Assembly (NCBI GenBank): GCA_020848835.1
Contig: JADLHJ010000115.1
Coordinates: 1-43,127, forward strand
Source of the DNA: Candidatus Hydrogenedentota bacterium
Lineage (GTDB): Bacteria > Hydrogenedentota > Hydrogenedentia > Hydrogenedentales > SLHB01
Direction of reading: 5' to 3'
Length of the DNA stretch: 43,127 bases
The stretch's first letter is position 1. The number at the start of each line of letters is the position of its first letter. The notes beneath the pieces are model-generated. The model ran no database searches and was not told where the DNA came from. It saw nothing but the letters and a program-made list of their open reading frames with translations. A program made the position numbers and the translations under genes. Shown one piece after another: positions 1 through 6,289 of the stretch.

Positions 1-45
1 CTCCGGAGCAAGGGGTCGTACGTTCAAATCGTATCGGGCGCGCCA
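1..45 (+). other. attP core: 3' half of tRNA-Arg(CCG)
   Basis: The 45 bases fit tRNA positions 32-76. They comprise anticodon loop CTCCGGA with U33 and anticodon CCG, anticodon stem 3' strand GCAAG, a five-base variable loop, T stem GTACG/CGTAT around loop TTCAAAT, acceptor strand CGGGCGC, discriminator G and an encoded CCA. The 5' half is missing: the preceding phage bases (end of the circle) are not the expected CTTGC stem. Phage attP sites commonly carry a tRNA 3' half so that integration restores the gene. Identity to the host tRNA is inferred, because the host is not in the window. Confidence 0.85.
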
Positions 46-63
46 TTAATTAGCCTTTATTTT

Positions 64-106
64 CGGCCTGTTTGGGTGTTTTTCTCAAACGGCCGTTTTT
101 GTTTTT
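64..106 (+). terminator. Rho-independent terminator downstream of the tRNA half
   Basis: CGGCC-T-GTTTG at 64-74 pairs with CAAACGGCCG at 86-95 (one bulged T) and is followed by a T-rich run at 96-106. It would end tRNA transcription after integration and insulate the integrase from it. It may itself be part of the identity segment shared with the host. Confidence 0.75.
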
Positions 107-113
107 GACGGGG

Positions 114-132
114 TGACTACCGATTGACTACT
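114..132 (+). promoter_or_regulatory. Paired integrase arm-type sites, right of core
   Basis: TGACTACC at 114-121 and TGACTACT at 125-132 are direct repeats 11 bp apart. An identical pair with the same spacing lies on the other side of the core (42861-42879). Paired short direct repeats flanking attP are the usual form of arm-type sites bound by the N-terminal domain of tyrosine integrases. Function is inferred from position and symmetry. Confidence 0.7.
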
Positions 133-154
133 CTCGGTGTAAGTGGAGGTGGTC

Positions 155-1534
155 ATGGCGTCGATTTATTTGCGGGGGGTGGCGTGGTATTTGAAGGGGC
201 GGCGGAATGGCGCGCGGGTGTGGAAGTCGTGTGGGACTTCGTCGAAGCGGGTGGCGGAGGATTTTCTTCGGCGGTTTCGGCGGGGGGAGGCGGTGGCGGA
301 GCTGGGGATTGAAGCGGAGCTTCGGGGACAAGTGGGTTCCCAAGTGCAACTTGGGAACCAGAACCAACCTCTCGGTACGTTTGCTGCGCAAGCCGTACCT
401 GGCGGGGCGGCCGATCTGTCGATCGGCGAGCTGTGCGATCGGTGGATTGCTTGGTGTGAGTCGTATTATGTGCAGGAGTCGGAGGACGCCCGGCGCGGAG
501 ACCGGGCGCTACAGGGTGGACTAATTGGACGCGATGGGCGGAAAGTAGTCCACACGGGGGAGGTGGCGGCGTGTCGGGCGGCGGTGGTGCCTTTGCGGGA
601 GCTTTTTGGGGATTCGCCGGCGGCTTTGTTTGGGCCTGTGGCGTTGAAGGGGGTGCGGGAGAGGATGATTGGGCTTGGGTGGGTGCGTTCGTCGGTTAAT
701 AAGCAGTGTGGGCGGGTGAAGCGTTGTTTTGGGTGGGGGGTGGAGAATGAGTTGGTGCCGGCTGGTGTCTTGGAGGGGCTGCGGGCGGTGCGTGGGTTGC
801 GTCGTGGGCGGTCGGATGCGCGGGAGGCGGTTGGGGTGGGGCCGGTGTCGGATGGGGATTTGAAGGCTGTGTTGGGGGTGGCGCCTCGGATTTTGGGTGC
901 GATGATCATGGTGCAGTTGTTGACGGCGGCGCGGCCGGGGGAGATTGTGATTTTGCGGCCGTGTGATTTTGATTGTAGCGGGAGGGTGTGGGTTGCGGTG
1001 CCGTCGCGGTTTAAGTCGCAGTATCGGGGGCTTGCGCGGGAGATTTATTTTGGGCCTCGGGCGCAGGAGGTAATCAAGCCGTTTATGGATAGTCGTGGGG
1101 TGCATGAGTTTTTGTTTAGTCCGCGGGAGGCGGAGATTGAACGGTGTGAAGGTGTGAAGGTGCGAAGGTGTGAAGGGCATTCGGAGTGGTCGAGCGAGGT
1201 AGTGAGTAGTGAGGTAGCGAGTAGGGAAAGTCGGCGGGAGCGGGATCGGTTGAATTATGCGCGGCGGCGTGGGGGTGTGATCAAGAGTCGGCGGCCGGGG
1301 GATCGGTATTCGGTGGGGTCGTATCGGCGGGCGATTGGGCGGATTTGTGTGGAACTTGAAATTAGCGCTTGGAATCCGAATCAGTTGCGTCATAATGCGG
1401 GGACGGAGATTCGGAAGGTGTATGGGCTTGAGGCGGCGCAGGTGATTCTTGGGCATAGGCGGGCGGATGTGACGCAGGTGTATGCGGAGGCGAATCGGGC
1501 GAAGGCGGTTGCGTTGATCGAGCAAATCGGGTAG
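155..1534 (+). CDS. int: Tyrosine recombinase (phage integrase)
   Basis: Site-specific recombinase expected to integrate the phage at tRNA-Arg. The catalytic domain shows Arg260 in TAARPGE, Arg412-His413 in NQLRH, Gly433-His434 in LGHRR, and the nucleophile Tyr443 in VYAE, nine residues after His434. The first His of the usual HxLRH box is Asn409. The ATG at 155 follows GGAGGT at 145-150; a GTG at 143 is also in frame. At 459 residues it is long, because five host-type repeats are read in frame: a twin hairpin (311-359), a palindrome (372-404), another repeat (486-514), an octamer array (1143-1174) and a heptamer array (1191-1227). The last two form a loop between boxes I and II. The gene lies directly beside its attP. 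Confidence 0.93.
   Translation: MASIYLRGVAWYLKGRRNGARVWKSCGTSSKRVAEDFLRRFRRGEAVAELGIEAELRGQVGSQVQLGNQNQPLGTFAAQAVPGGAADLSIGELCDRWIAWCESYYVQESEDARRGDRALQGGLIGRDGRKVVHTGEVAACRAAVVPLRELFGDSPAALFGPVALKGVRERMIGLGWVRSSVNKQCGRVKRCFGWGVENELVPAGVLEGLRAVRGLRRGRSDAREAVGVGPVSDGDLKAVLGVAPRILGAMIMVQLLTAARPGEIVILRPCDFDCSGRVWVAVPSRFKSQYRGLAREIYFGPRAQEVIKPFMDSRGVHEFLFSPREAEIERCEGVKVRRCEGHSEWSSEVVSSEVASRESRRERDRLNYARRRGGVIKSRRPGDRYSVGSYRRAIGRICVELEISAWNPNQLRHNAGTEIRKVYGLEAAQVILGHRRADVTQVYAEANRAKAVALIEQIG
311..359 (+). repeat. Twin-hairpin element, copy 1 (inside int)
   Basis: First hairpin GAAGC-GGA-GCTTC (311-323), second GGTTCCCAAGT-GCA-ACTTGGGAACC (335-359). The second stem differs from other copies at paired positions (GG/CC for CG/CG and CC/GG for AC/GT), so pairing is preserved. 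It is read in frame by the integrase. Confidence 0.85.
372..404 (+). repeat. Palindromic repeat with GGTACG/CCGTACC arms, copy 1
   Basis: Begins CGGTACGTT and ends AAGCCGTACC, with a related copy at 15708-15745 before the large terminase. Here it is translated within the integrase. Confidence 0.6.
1143..1227 (+). repeat. Octamer array plus GTAGCGA-type heptamer array inside int
   Basis: Four units of GGTGTGAA (third unit GGTGCGAA) at 1143-1174 are followed by GTAGTGA/GTAGCGA-type heptamers at 1191-1227. Both arrays recur in intergenic DNA elsewhere in this genome. In int they remain open in frame and encode a basic/acidic loop of about 30 residues. Confidence 0.8.
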
Positions 1535-1630
1535 TGGACCAAAATACATCGAGCAGTTCTTGTTGATACCACTCTGGCAGGTCAGCGTAGTGCATTGATC
1601 AATCCTTCGTCCGCTGTTGGCGCGGATAAT

Positions 1631-1879
1631 TCATTTCACCACGGAGGCACGGAGGGTACGGAGGAATTTTTTGATTTTGGATTCGGGGGGCATTGGGGTG
1701 AAGAGTAGGGCGATGGTGGTTGCGGCTTCGCGTTGCATGATGAGGCTGAATTGTAGTGCGATGTTTTGTATTTGGAGTTGTTGTAGTCGCCATTGTTCGC
1801 GGAGTTGGTCGCCGCGTTTGATTTCGGCGTCGCAGTCGGCGAGTAGTTTGTCGAAGGCGGCTGTTGCGTCGGGGGTCAT
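1631..1879 (-). CDS. Small helical protein, unknown function
   Basis: 82 residues, predicted helical with heptad-like spacing in the middle (the stretch around EIKRGDQLREQWRLQQLQIQ). The ATG at 1879 is preceded by AAGGAAC, the same ribosome-binding pattern as other genes of this leftward region. The last ten residues (LRTLRASVVK) are encoded by an ACGGAGG-type repeat at 1638-1664, so the C-terminus derives from a dispersed repeat. It converges with the integrase. No family recognised. Confidence 0.6.
   Translation of the reverse strand: MTPDATAAFDKLLADCDAEIKRGDQLREQWRLQQLQIQNIALQFSLIMQREAATTIALLFTPMPPESKIKKFLRTLRASVVK
1638..1664. repeat. ACGGAG-type tandem repeat, copy 1
   Basis: Imperfect CACGGAGG/CACGGAGGGTACGGAGG units. 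Clearer copies of the family occur at 25253, 34064 and 35825. It forms the 3' end of the small gene on the minus strand. Confidence 0.65.
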
Positions 1880-1972
1880 TGGGCGGTTCCTTTTTTCTTC
1901 CACAGCCTTTTGTGGCCAAGTATAGCCACTGTCGGCCAGGGGATTACACAGATTAGCACAGATTTTGGAAGT

Positions 1973-2003
1973 CGCCGGCGCGAGTTGTTTGCTCGCGCCG
2001 GCG
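1973..2003. terminator. Strong hairpin, probable terminator
   Basis: CGCCGGCGCGAG (1973-1984) and CTCGCGCCGGCG (1992-2003) form a perfect 12-bp stem with a 7-base loop. TGGTTTTAT follows on the + strand. It lies between two leftward genes (2026-3186 and 1631-1879), where a leftward terminator would be expected, but no U-tract follows on that strand. Confidence 0.45.
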
Positions 2004-2025
2004 TGGTTTTATGTTTGGGTTGGGG

Positions 2026-2385
2026 TTAGAGGGTGAATTTGATTTCGGTTGTGGTGCCGAAGTGGTGTTGGACGATTGTTACGTTGGCGTTGAGCGCGCG
2101 GCCGCTGTCTTCTTGGGCTTTGCTTACGCTGGCGATTACTTCGGCGATGGATTCTCCGATTGGTTTGGGCTTGTAGGTGTCGATCGGCATTTCGCATTGC
2201 GGCGCGTCGCTTTGGAGTCCTACGGTGCGTTGGACGTCGTCGATGGCTTCGCCGATGCGGTTTGCTGCGCGGCCGAGGAAGCCGGTGGGTTTGTCGCAGT
2301 CTTGGGCGGTGTCGCCGGCGTTTGCACCTGGTGCTGGTAGCTCTTGGTCGGGGGCGTGGGTTGGGTCGATGGTTTCTTTTGACAT
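2026..2385 (-). CDS. Unknown protein (downstream half of a 386-residue reading frame)
   Basis: 119 residues starting MSKETIDPTHAPDQ, with AGGACC about 6 bases before the ATG at 2385. A Pro-rich N-terminus is followed by a helical region and a beta-like C-terminus ending VTIVQHHFGTTTEIKFTL. The reading frame is open upstream into the coiled-coil gene at 3186, with no stop between them. This protein can therefore be made alone, from its own ribosome-binding site, or as the C-terminal part of a 386-residue fusion. No family recognised. Confidence 0.6.
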   Translation of the reverse strand: MSKETIDPTHAPDQELPAPGANAGDTAQDCDKPTGFLGRAANRIGEAIDDVQRTVGLQSDAPQCEMPIDTYKPKPIGESIAEVIASVSKAQEDSGRALNANVTIVQHHFGTTTEIKFTL

Positions 2386-3186
2386 GGTATTGGTCCTTTC
2401 GGTTGTTTGCGGGGGCGTTGTGCCTTCCGCTTTGTTGGTGTGAAGGTGTGAAGGTGCGAAGGTGTGAAGGGAATCGGGTGGGGATGGCTGCCAGGTGACG
2501 ATGTATTGGCTGACGCGTGTGAGGAGATATTTTTCGACTGGCGTGGCCTTTTCTTCGCGTATGAGTTTGGCGATGTATTTGATCGTGTCGTTTGCGAGAT
2601 CGGCAGAGTGCCACACGGCATCGAGCTTTAATTTCAGATTTGATATTTCAGATTTGAGAGTGTCGCGTTGGTCGCAGAGGTGGCGTATGCCTTGAGAGAT
2701 TTCGCAGAGGGTGAATTCCCACGGGCCTTCGTCTGTGCCTGCGCCGTCGATATCGTCTTTGAAGTCGGGGCCGAGTGCGTCGAGGAACATGTTGCGAATT
2801 TTGTTTTGCACTTCGGTATTGATGGCATCGGATTCAAGTTCCACGAGTTTTTCTAGGAGCGATTTGTTTTCGCGGGTGAGGTCTGCGTTTTGGTGCATTA
2901 GGGTGGCGTTGGTGTTGCGGAGGGTTTCGCAGTTGGCGAATAGTTCTTCGTTGTATTTGATGAGGTGGTCGAGGTTGGTTTCGTTGCGCTGGCGATATTC
3001 GTGGAGTGATAGGCGTTGGCGGAGGAGGTGGAGTACGAGGTCGCGCTTGTGTTCGTTGGTCCAGTTGGTGGAGTGGCGGACGGCGTTGATGAGTATTTTT
3101 TCAAATTCGGTTTCGTCGGGGAATAGTATTTGGATGATGGTGTCGATGATGGACATGTTTTCGAGGGTGGCGTTGGGGTCTAGCAT
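2026..3186 (-). CDS. Coiled-coil protein, reading through into the next gene
   Basis: 386 residues from the ATG at 3186 (preceded by AAGGAAC). Residues 1-240 are rich in charged heptads (HLIKYNEELFANCETLRNTN, DLTRENKSLLEKLVELES, LKSEISNLKLKLDAV) and look like a coiled coil. Residues around 244-256 (SLHTFAPSHLHT) are the translated octamer array at 2437-2468. The original stop appears to have been lost there, joining this gene to the MSKET gene. Whether the fusion protein is made is not known. Confidence 0.6.
   Translation of the reverse strand: MLDPNATLENMSIIDTIIQILFPDETEFEKILINAVRHSTNWTNEHKRDLVLHLLRQRLSLHEYRQRNETNLDHLIKYNEELFANCETLRNTNATLMHQNADLTRENKSLLEKLVELESDAINTEVQNKIRNMFLDALGPDFKDDIDGAGTDEGPWEFTLCEISQGIRHLCDQRDTLKSEISNLKLKLDAVWHSADLANDTIKYIAKLIREEKATPVEKYLLTRVSQYIVTWQPSPPDSLHTFAPSHLHTNKAEGTTPPQTTERTNTMSKETIDPTHAPDQELPAPGANAGDTAQDCDKPTGFLGRAANRIGEAIDDVQRTVGLQSDAPQCEMPIDTYKPKPIGESIAEVIASVSKAQEDSGRALNANVTIVQHHFGTTTEIKFTL
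2437..2468. repeat. GGTGTGAA octamer array, copy 2
   Basis: Four octamers: GGTGTGAA twice, GGTGCGAA, GGTGTGAA. They match the order of the copy inside int (1143-1174). The array lies at the join of the two-gene reading frame 2026-3186. Confidence 0.85.
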
Positions 3187-3204
3187 TTGGCGTTCCTTTT
3201 TGTT

Positions 3205-3232
3205 AGGAGTAGTCAGGAGTCAGGAGTCAGAA
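3205..3232. repeat. GAGTCAG heptamer array, copy 1
   Basis: Three to four GAGTCAG units. They supply the last residues (QNSDS) and the stop codon of the leftward gene 3220-3774. Other copies lie at 19525 and, degenerate, at 20183. Confidence 0.8.
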
Positions 3233-3774
3233 TTTTGGGATTCGATGAATTGCAGGGCGCATTTGTCGTGGTAGAGTTGGCTGCTTTGTATGTCGATGCG
3301 GACAGGTTCGTAGGGGAGGAATAGTTTGTCGCACACTGCGCAGCGTTTTTTTTGGCTGCGGTTGTCGTATTTGAATGTGTCGCTTAGTTTTGGTGGGGGG
3401 TTGGGTGGCAAAGCGGAGCTTTTCAAGAGCGCGTTACCAAGCGGGAGCTTGGTAACGAGTTGGGAGAGTTGGGCGCCTCGATGTTTTGCTTTCCAGTCGC
3501 GGTTGTTTTCGCGTTGCATTTTTTCGGCGGTGTTGCGGCAGATGGTGGCGCGTTGGGCGGCGAGGTCTGCGATGTGTTGGAAGCGTTCGGCGGCGTCGAG
3601 TAGGGCGCAGTAGTTGTCGAAGGGGATGCGGTTGGCTTCGTCTTCTTCGATGGAGGTGATGTTGCCGCGCCAGATGGTCCAGCCCCAGTGGATGAGGCCG
3701 AGGAAGATGCATACGAATCCGGCGATGCCGGCGATGATGAGGAGTTGGGTTGGGGGTTCGGGTTGGATTGGCAT
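3220..3774 (-). CDS. Single-pass membrane protein with zinc-ribbon-like C-terminus
   Basis: 184 residues, with AGGAGC before the ATG at 3774. Residues 11-36 form one hydrophobic segment (LLIIAGIAGFVCIFLGLIHW). A charged helical region follows, then CAVC (around residues 142-145) and HDKC (around 169-172), a possible Zn-binding set. The stretch QLVTKLPLGNALLKSSAL is a twin-hairpin repeat (3410-3460) read in frame between the helical and cysteine parts. The C-terminus comes from the GAGTCAG array. Function unknown. Confidence 0.7.
   Translation of the reverse strand: MPIQPEPPTQLLIIAGIAGFVCIFLGLIHWGWTIWRGNITSIEEDEANRIPFDNYCALLDAAERFQHIADLAAQRATICRNTAEKMQRENNRDWKAKHRGAQLSQLVTKLPLGNALLKSSALPPNPPPKLSDTFKYDNRSQKKRCAVCDKLFLPYEPVRIDIQSSQLYHDKCALQFIESQNSDS
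3410..3460. repeat. Twin-hairpin element, copy 2 (inside a gene)
   Basis: AAAGC-GGA-GCTTT (3410-3422), then CGTTACCAAGC-GGGA-GCTTGGTAACG (3432-3457). It lies inside the leftward gene 3220-3774 and keeps its frame open. Confidence 0.85.
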
Positions 3775-3787
3775 TTTGTGGCTCCTT

Positions 3788-3828
3788 TTAGCGAGGTAGC
3801 GAGTAAGTGAGGTAGCGAGGTAGCAAGA
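3788..3828. repeat. GTAGCGA-type array, copy 2
   Basis: Units of GAGGTAGC/GAGTAAGT between two leftward genes. It is nearly identical to the array at 5332-5371, including the adjacent ribosome-binding context (GGCTCCTTTTAGCGAGG). Confidence 0.8.
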
Positions 3829-3831
3829 GAA

Positions 3832-4152
3832 TTAATTCCGTTCGTCCACAGATGGCGCAGAGGGCACAGATTGGGAATCGCGACGGCGGATGCATTCAAT
3901 CCAGGCGATGGCGACGGCCGCGATTTGAACAATCTCGTATTCAAGTAGCTCGTAGTAGGCGTCAGCCTCGGGATCTATTGGACGCAACGCAGTTTTACAC
4001 ACGCATTGCGCGGCTTCGCCGACTTCTTCCGTGAGAATGGCAAGCCAGCCGAGATCGTTGTGATTTTGCTGGCCCCAATTGGAGTCTTGTTTTATTCGCT
4101 CAAAGTCGATGCATTTGCGCACCGAAAGTTCGCGCATAGCGTCACGGTTCAT
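3832..4152 (-). CDS. MazG-like nucleotide pyrophosphohydrolase
   Basis: 106 residues. LTEEVGEAAQ (around residues 40-49), followed 26 residues later by LLEYEIVQIAAVAIAW, gives the ExxE...ExxQ/D helical pattern of the all-alpha NTP pyrophosphatase (MazG/MazG-like) superfamily, which hydrolyses NTPs to NMP and PPi. In phages such proteins may lower ppGpp or clean nucleotide pools. The ATG at 4152 overlaps the DUF5131 stop (ATGA), indicating coupling, with AAGGAAC upstream. The C-terminus SVPSAPSVDERN comes from a dispersed repeat (3840-3872). Confidence 0.8.
   Translation of the reverse strand: MNRDAMRELSVRKCIDFERIKQDSNWGQQNHNDLGWLAILTEEVGEAAQCVCKTALRPIDPEADAYYELLEYEIVQIAAVAIAWIECIRRRDSQSVPSAPSVDERN
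3840..3872. repeat. CACAGATGGCGCAGAG-type repeat
   Basis: Imperfect direct repeats of CACAGA/GCAGA words, related to the arrays at 1940-1965, 5926-5956 and 6220-6250. It encodes the C-terminus of the MazG-like protein. Confidence 0.5.
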
Positions 4153-5318
4153 GCGGCGTGTTCCTTTGCGGTTTGGAGCCATTCTTGTTGGGTGATGTTT
4201 TTGCAGTCGCGGTTGGGGATGTAGAGGTGTTGGCGTTGGTCGAGGGTGTTGCCGGTTTGGGTTTTGCCGAGGGCGAAGTAGCGCCAGGGTTCGGTTGGGT
4301 CTTTTTCGATGCGGGGATCTATTTCGTTCCAGGGCCAGTCGCGGGGTGGTCCGCCGTGTTGCCAGGCGGGTGTTTTTGTGTTTTCTACGGGTAGCCAGTG
4401 TCCCCATTGTTTGAAGAAGTAGGGGATGCGGTGTTTGATGCAGGTGTCGCGGATGGTGCGGGGGAGTTCGGGGTGTAGGGGGACTGCGCCTTGGCCGGAT
4501 TCTCCGCCGAGGATGATGCCGTGGACTAGGGGTGTGTCGTCAGTACCGCGGAGGTAGTTTGTGAAGTAGGGGGCGCGCGGGAGGTCGAGCGTGGTGACTT
4601 CGGGACCGACTGGCGGTAGCTTGACGTTTTCGTAGTCTACAGGGCCAATCATGGGTTCGAGGGAGTAGTAGGTTGTCCAGCCGGCGCGGGTGAGGTGTGC
4701 GAGGTAGTGGCCGCGTTGCCAGAGTGTTTTTTGGTCTTCGATGGATGTGCCGATGTGGATGTTTTGTGGGGGCCATTGGAACATTGCGCCGGGACTTTGC
4801 GAGTCGAGGCCGAGCCTTATCACGGTTTGGCTTGACGGGGTGCCGAAGAGTTCTTGTGTGGTTGCGGGGGGGAGTTCGCCGTAGATTTCGGTGAAGATGG
4901 CTTGTATGAATTTGGGATCGGTGAAGAGTTTGGCGATGCGTTGGATGCGTTTGGTGAGTAGGAGGCTGTGCACCCAGGGGCGGGCTTGGATTAGGGTGGC
5001 GATGAGTTTGATGATCATGGTGTCTGGGATGAGGTCGTGGGCGAAGTCGGTCATGTCGCAGAGGAATACGCGGGCGGGTTTTTTGAAGTCGCGTATTTTT
5101 TTGAGTTCGTCGTGGTTTAGCTCGAAGCGGATGTTTTTTGCGTTTTGGGCGGTGTATTCAAGTTTGTTGCCCCATTCGAGGTTGATGCGTTCGGCGTAGC
5201 AATTTGAGCAGCCGCGGCTTACCTTGGTGCAGTAGTGGCCGCGTTTGTTGGTGTGGATGTTGAAGGCCATGATGGGGTTGGAGGAGTGGGTGGCCCATTC
5301 GATTTTTGTGGATTGCAT
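4149..5318 (-). CDS. DUF5131 / phage Gp37-Gp68 family protein
   Basis: 389 residues. The N-terminus TKIEWATHSSNPIMAFN and the cysteines C30-x6-C37-x2-C40 (in CTKVSRGCSNCYAE) are the hallmark of the phage Gp37/Gp68 family (PF07505). GGESGQGAVPLHPE and PYFFKQWGHW are conserved downstream. The three-Cys motif suggests a metal or Fe-S centre. The molecular role of the family is not established, and no TcmP-like partner is seen here. AGGAGC precedes the ATG at 5318. It overlaps the MazG-like gene by four bases. Confidence 0.88.
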   Translation of the reverse strand: MQSTKIEWATHSSNPIMAFNIHTNKRGHYCTKVSRGCSNCYAERINLEWGNKLEYTAQNAKNIRFELNHDELKKIRDFKKPARVFLCDMTDFAHDLIPDTMIIKLIATLIQARPWVHSLLLTKRIQRIAKLFTDPKFIQAIFTEIYGELPPATTQELFGTPSSQTVIRLGLDSQSPGAMFQWPPQNIHIGTSIEDQKTLWQRGHYLAHLTRAGWTTYYSLEPMIGPVDYENVKLPPVGPEVTTLDLPRAPYFTNYLRGTDDTPLVHGIILGGESGQGAVPLHPELPRTIRDTCIKHRIPYFFKQWGHWLPVENTKTPAWQHGGPPRDWPWNEIDPRIEKDPTEPWRYFALGKTQTGNTLDQRQHLYIPNRDCKNITQQEWLQTAKEHAA

Positions 5319-5331
5319 TTGTGGCTCCTTT

Positions 5332-5371
5332 TAGCGAGGTAGCGAGTAAGTGAGGTAGCGAGGTAGCAAGT
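5332..5371. repeat. GTAGCGA-type array, copy 3
   Basis: Same sequence as 3788-3828. Both copies sit immediately upstream of leftward genes preceded by AGGAGCCACAAA, so the repeat and the ribosome-binding region look duplicated as a unit. Confidence 0.8.
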
Positions 5372-5372
5372 C

Positions 5373-5906
5373 TCAGCTTCCTTGGGTTTGAGATTTGTGG
5401 TTTGAGGTTTCAGCGGGTCGGGCGAAGTCGGTGATGTTTGCGGTGGCGGTGGCTTGGCCTTCCAGGGCGGTGATGATGGCCGCGGCGATTGCTACGGGTA
5501 GCTCAAAGTGGGCTACGGAGATTAGGACGTAGTCGGCTTTGCTGCCGGGTTCGACATTGGGATCGGTGCCATCGAACCAGTTCACTTGCCAGCGGTTTTT
5601 TTCGTCGGGGCCCATGTCTTGTATGCAGCCGCCGGCGAGGAGGCGTGCGTGGGTTTCAAAGAGTAGGGGCATGAGTTGGTTGTAGTCTGCGCAGTAGTCG
5701 GGGATGGCTACGCGGCGGGCTTGTTTGGGGTGTTGGGCGGACCATCCGTCGTGGTTCATGCCGTGGGTGGATTGGTATGGGCCGCGCTGGATGTTTTTGT
5801 AGCCGTGGAGGTGGGCTAGCCAGGCGTTTAGGTGGTCGTGGTCGGCGGGGTCGGTGGAGAGTTCGGAGAGGTGTGCGCCGTTGAAGGGTGATTTTGGGTC
5901 GAACAT
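5373..5906 (-). CDS. Hypothetical phage protein, possible ABA-sandwich fold
   Basis: 177 residues from the ATG at 5906 (AAGGAAT upstream). The region IPDYCADYNQLMPLLFETHARL...NRWQVNWFDG...HFELPVAIAAAIITAL has the order of segments seen in small phage 'ABA sandwich' proteins (polar IPDYS-type motif, helix, strands, C-terminal Ala-rich helix). This is a recollection-based match and is unconfirmed. The last residues (SNHKSQTQGS) are encoded by a CTCAAAC-type repeat. Confidence 0.6.
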   Translation of the reverse strand: MFDPKSPFNGAHLSELSTDPADHDHLNAWLAHLHGYKNIQRGPYQSTHGMNHDGWSAQHPKQARRVAIPDYCADYNQLMPLLFETHARLLAGGCIQDMGPDEKNRWQVNWFDGTDPNVEPGSKADYVLISVAHFELPVAIAAAIITALEGQATATANITDFARPAETSNHKSQTQGS

Positions 5907-5925
5907 TTAATCAATTCCTTTTTTG

Positions 5926-5956
5926 TCCGCAGATTTACGCAGATTTACGCAGATGA
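5926..5956. repeat. CGCAGATTTA decamer repeat
   Basis: CCGCAGATTTACGCAGATTTACGCAG-type tandem words between two leftward genes, related to the GCAGATGTC array at 6220. Confidence 0.65.
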
Positions 5957-5957
5957 A

Positions 5958-6278
5958 TTAACGCGATGAATTCAAAGGGGCAGAGGGCCTAGGAACTTCA
6001 TGCCTTTTGAGCCATTCGATGATGGCTTCGCGGCGGTATAGGAATTTTTGGCCGTTGCGGATGCGTGGGAGTGGGTCGTGTTTGTGTTGTGTCCAGCGGT
6101 CGATGGTGCGTTGGGATACGTTGAGGGCTTGGGCGAGTTGGCTTTTGGTGTAGGCGATGGGGTTGATGCGGGAGTCGGTTGCGAGGGTTTCGCGGATTTC
6201 TTCGAGGACGGTTAACACGTCCGCAGATGTCGCAGATGTCGCAGATGGGGATGATGATTGAATTGCTGGCGGGTGCAT
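5958..6278 (-). CDS. Excisionase-like HTH DNA-binding protein
   Basis: 106 residues. The core YTKSQLAQALNVSQRTIDRWTQHKHDPLPRIRNGQKFLYRREAIIEWLKR is a winged HTH_17/MerR-like domain as in phage excisionases. As the only such protein in the window it is the best candidate recombination directionality factor, but a regulatory role is equally possible. Its N-terminal SATSATSADV is an in-frame translation of the 9-mer repeat at 6220-6250. AAGGAAC precedes the ATG at 6278. Confidence 0.75.
   Translation of the reverse strand: MHPPAIQSSSPSATSATSADVLTVLEEIRETLATDSRINPIAYTKSQLAQALNVSQRTIDRWTQHKHDPLPRIRNGQKFLYRREAIIEWLKRHEVPRPSAPLNSSR
6220..6250. repeat. GCAGATGTC 9-mer tandem repeat
   Basis: TCCGCAGATGTCGCAGATGTC-type units (about three). 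The 9-base period keeps reading frame, and the array is translated inside the HTH gene. Confidence 0.75.
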
Positions 6279-6289
6279 GGTGCGGTTCC

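Larger units (their letters stand above)
1..127. repeat. Terminal direct repeat, left copy (circle closure)
   Basis: These 127 bases are identical to 43001-43127. An exact terminal repeat of this length is what a de Bruijn assembler leaves when it opens a circular path at k=127. The DNA is therefore best read as a 43,000-bp circle, with the integrase following the lysis genes. The repeat holds the tRNA-Arg 3' half, a terminator and the first integrase arm-type site. Confidence 0.9.

Noticed and set aside
521..1549. Long leftward frame opposite the integrase (342 codons)
   Set aside because: Pro/Arg/His-rich antisense shadow produced by the biased third positions of int. The same holds for the long antisense frames opposite the tail and portal genes (30344-33904, 17521-19401).
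3788..5371. Possible CRISPR array from regularly repeated GTAGCGA words
   Set aside because: Units are contiguous 7-8-mers without unique spacers of constant length, i.e. tandem repeats, not repeat-spacer arrays. No cas genes are present.
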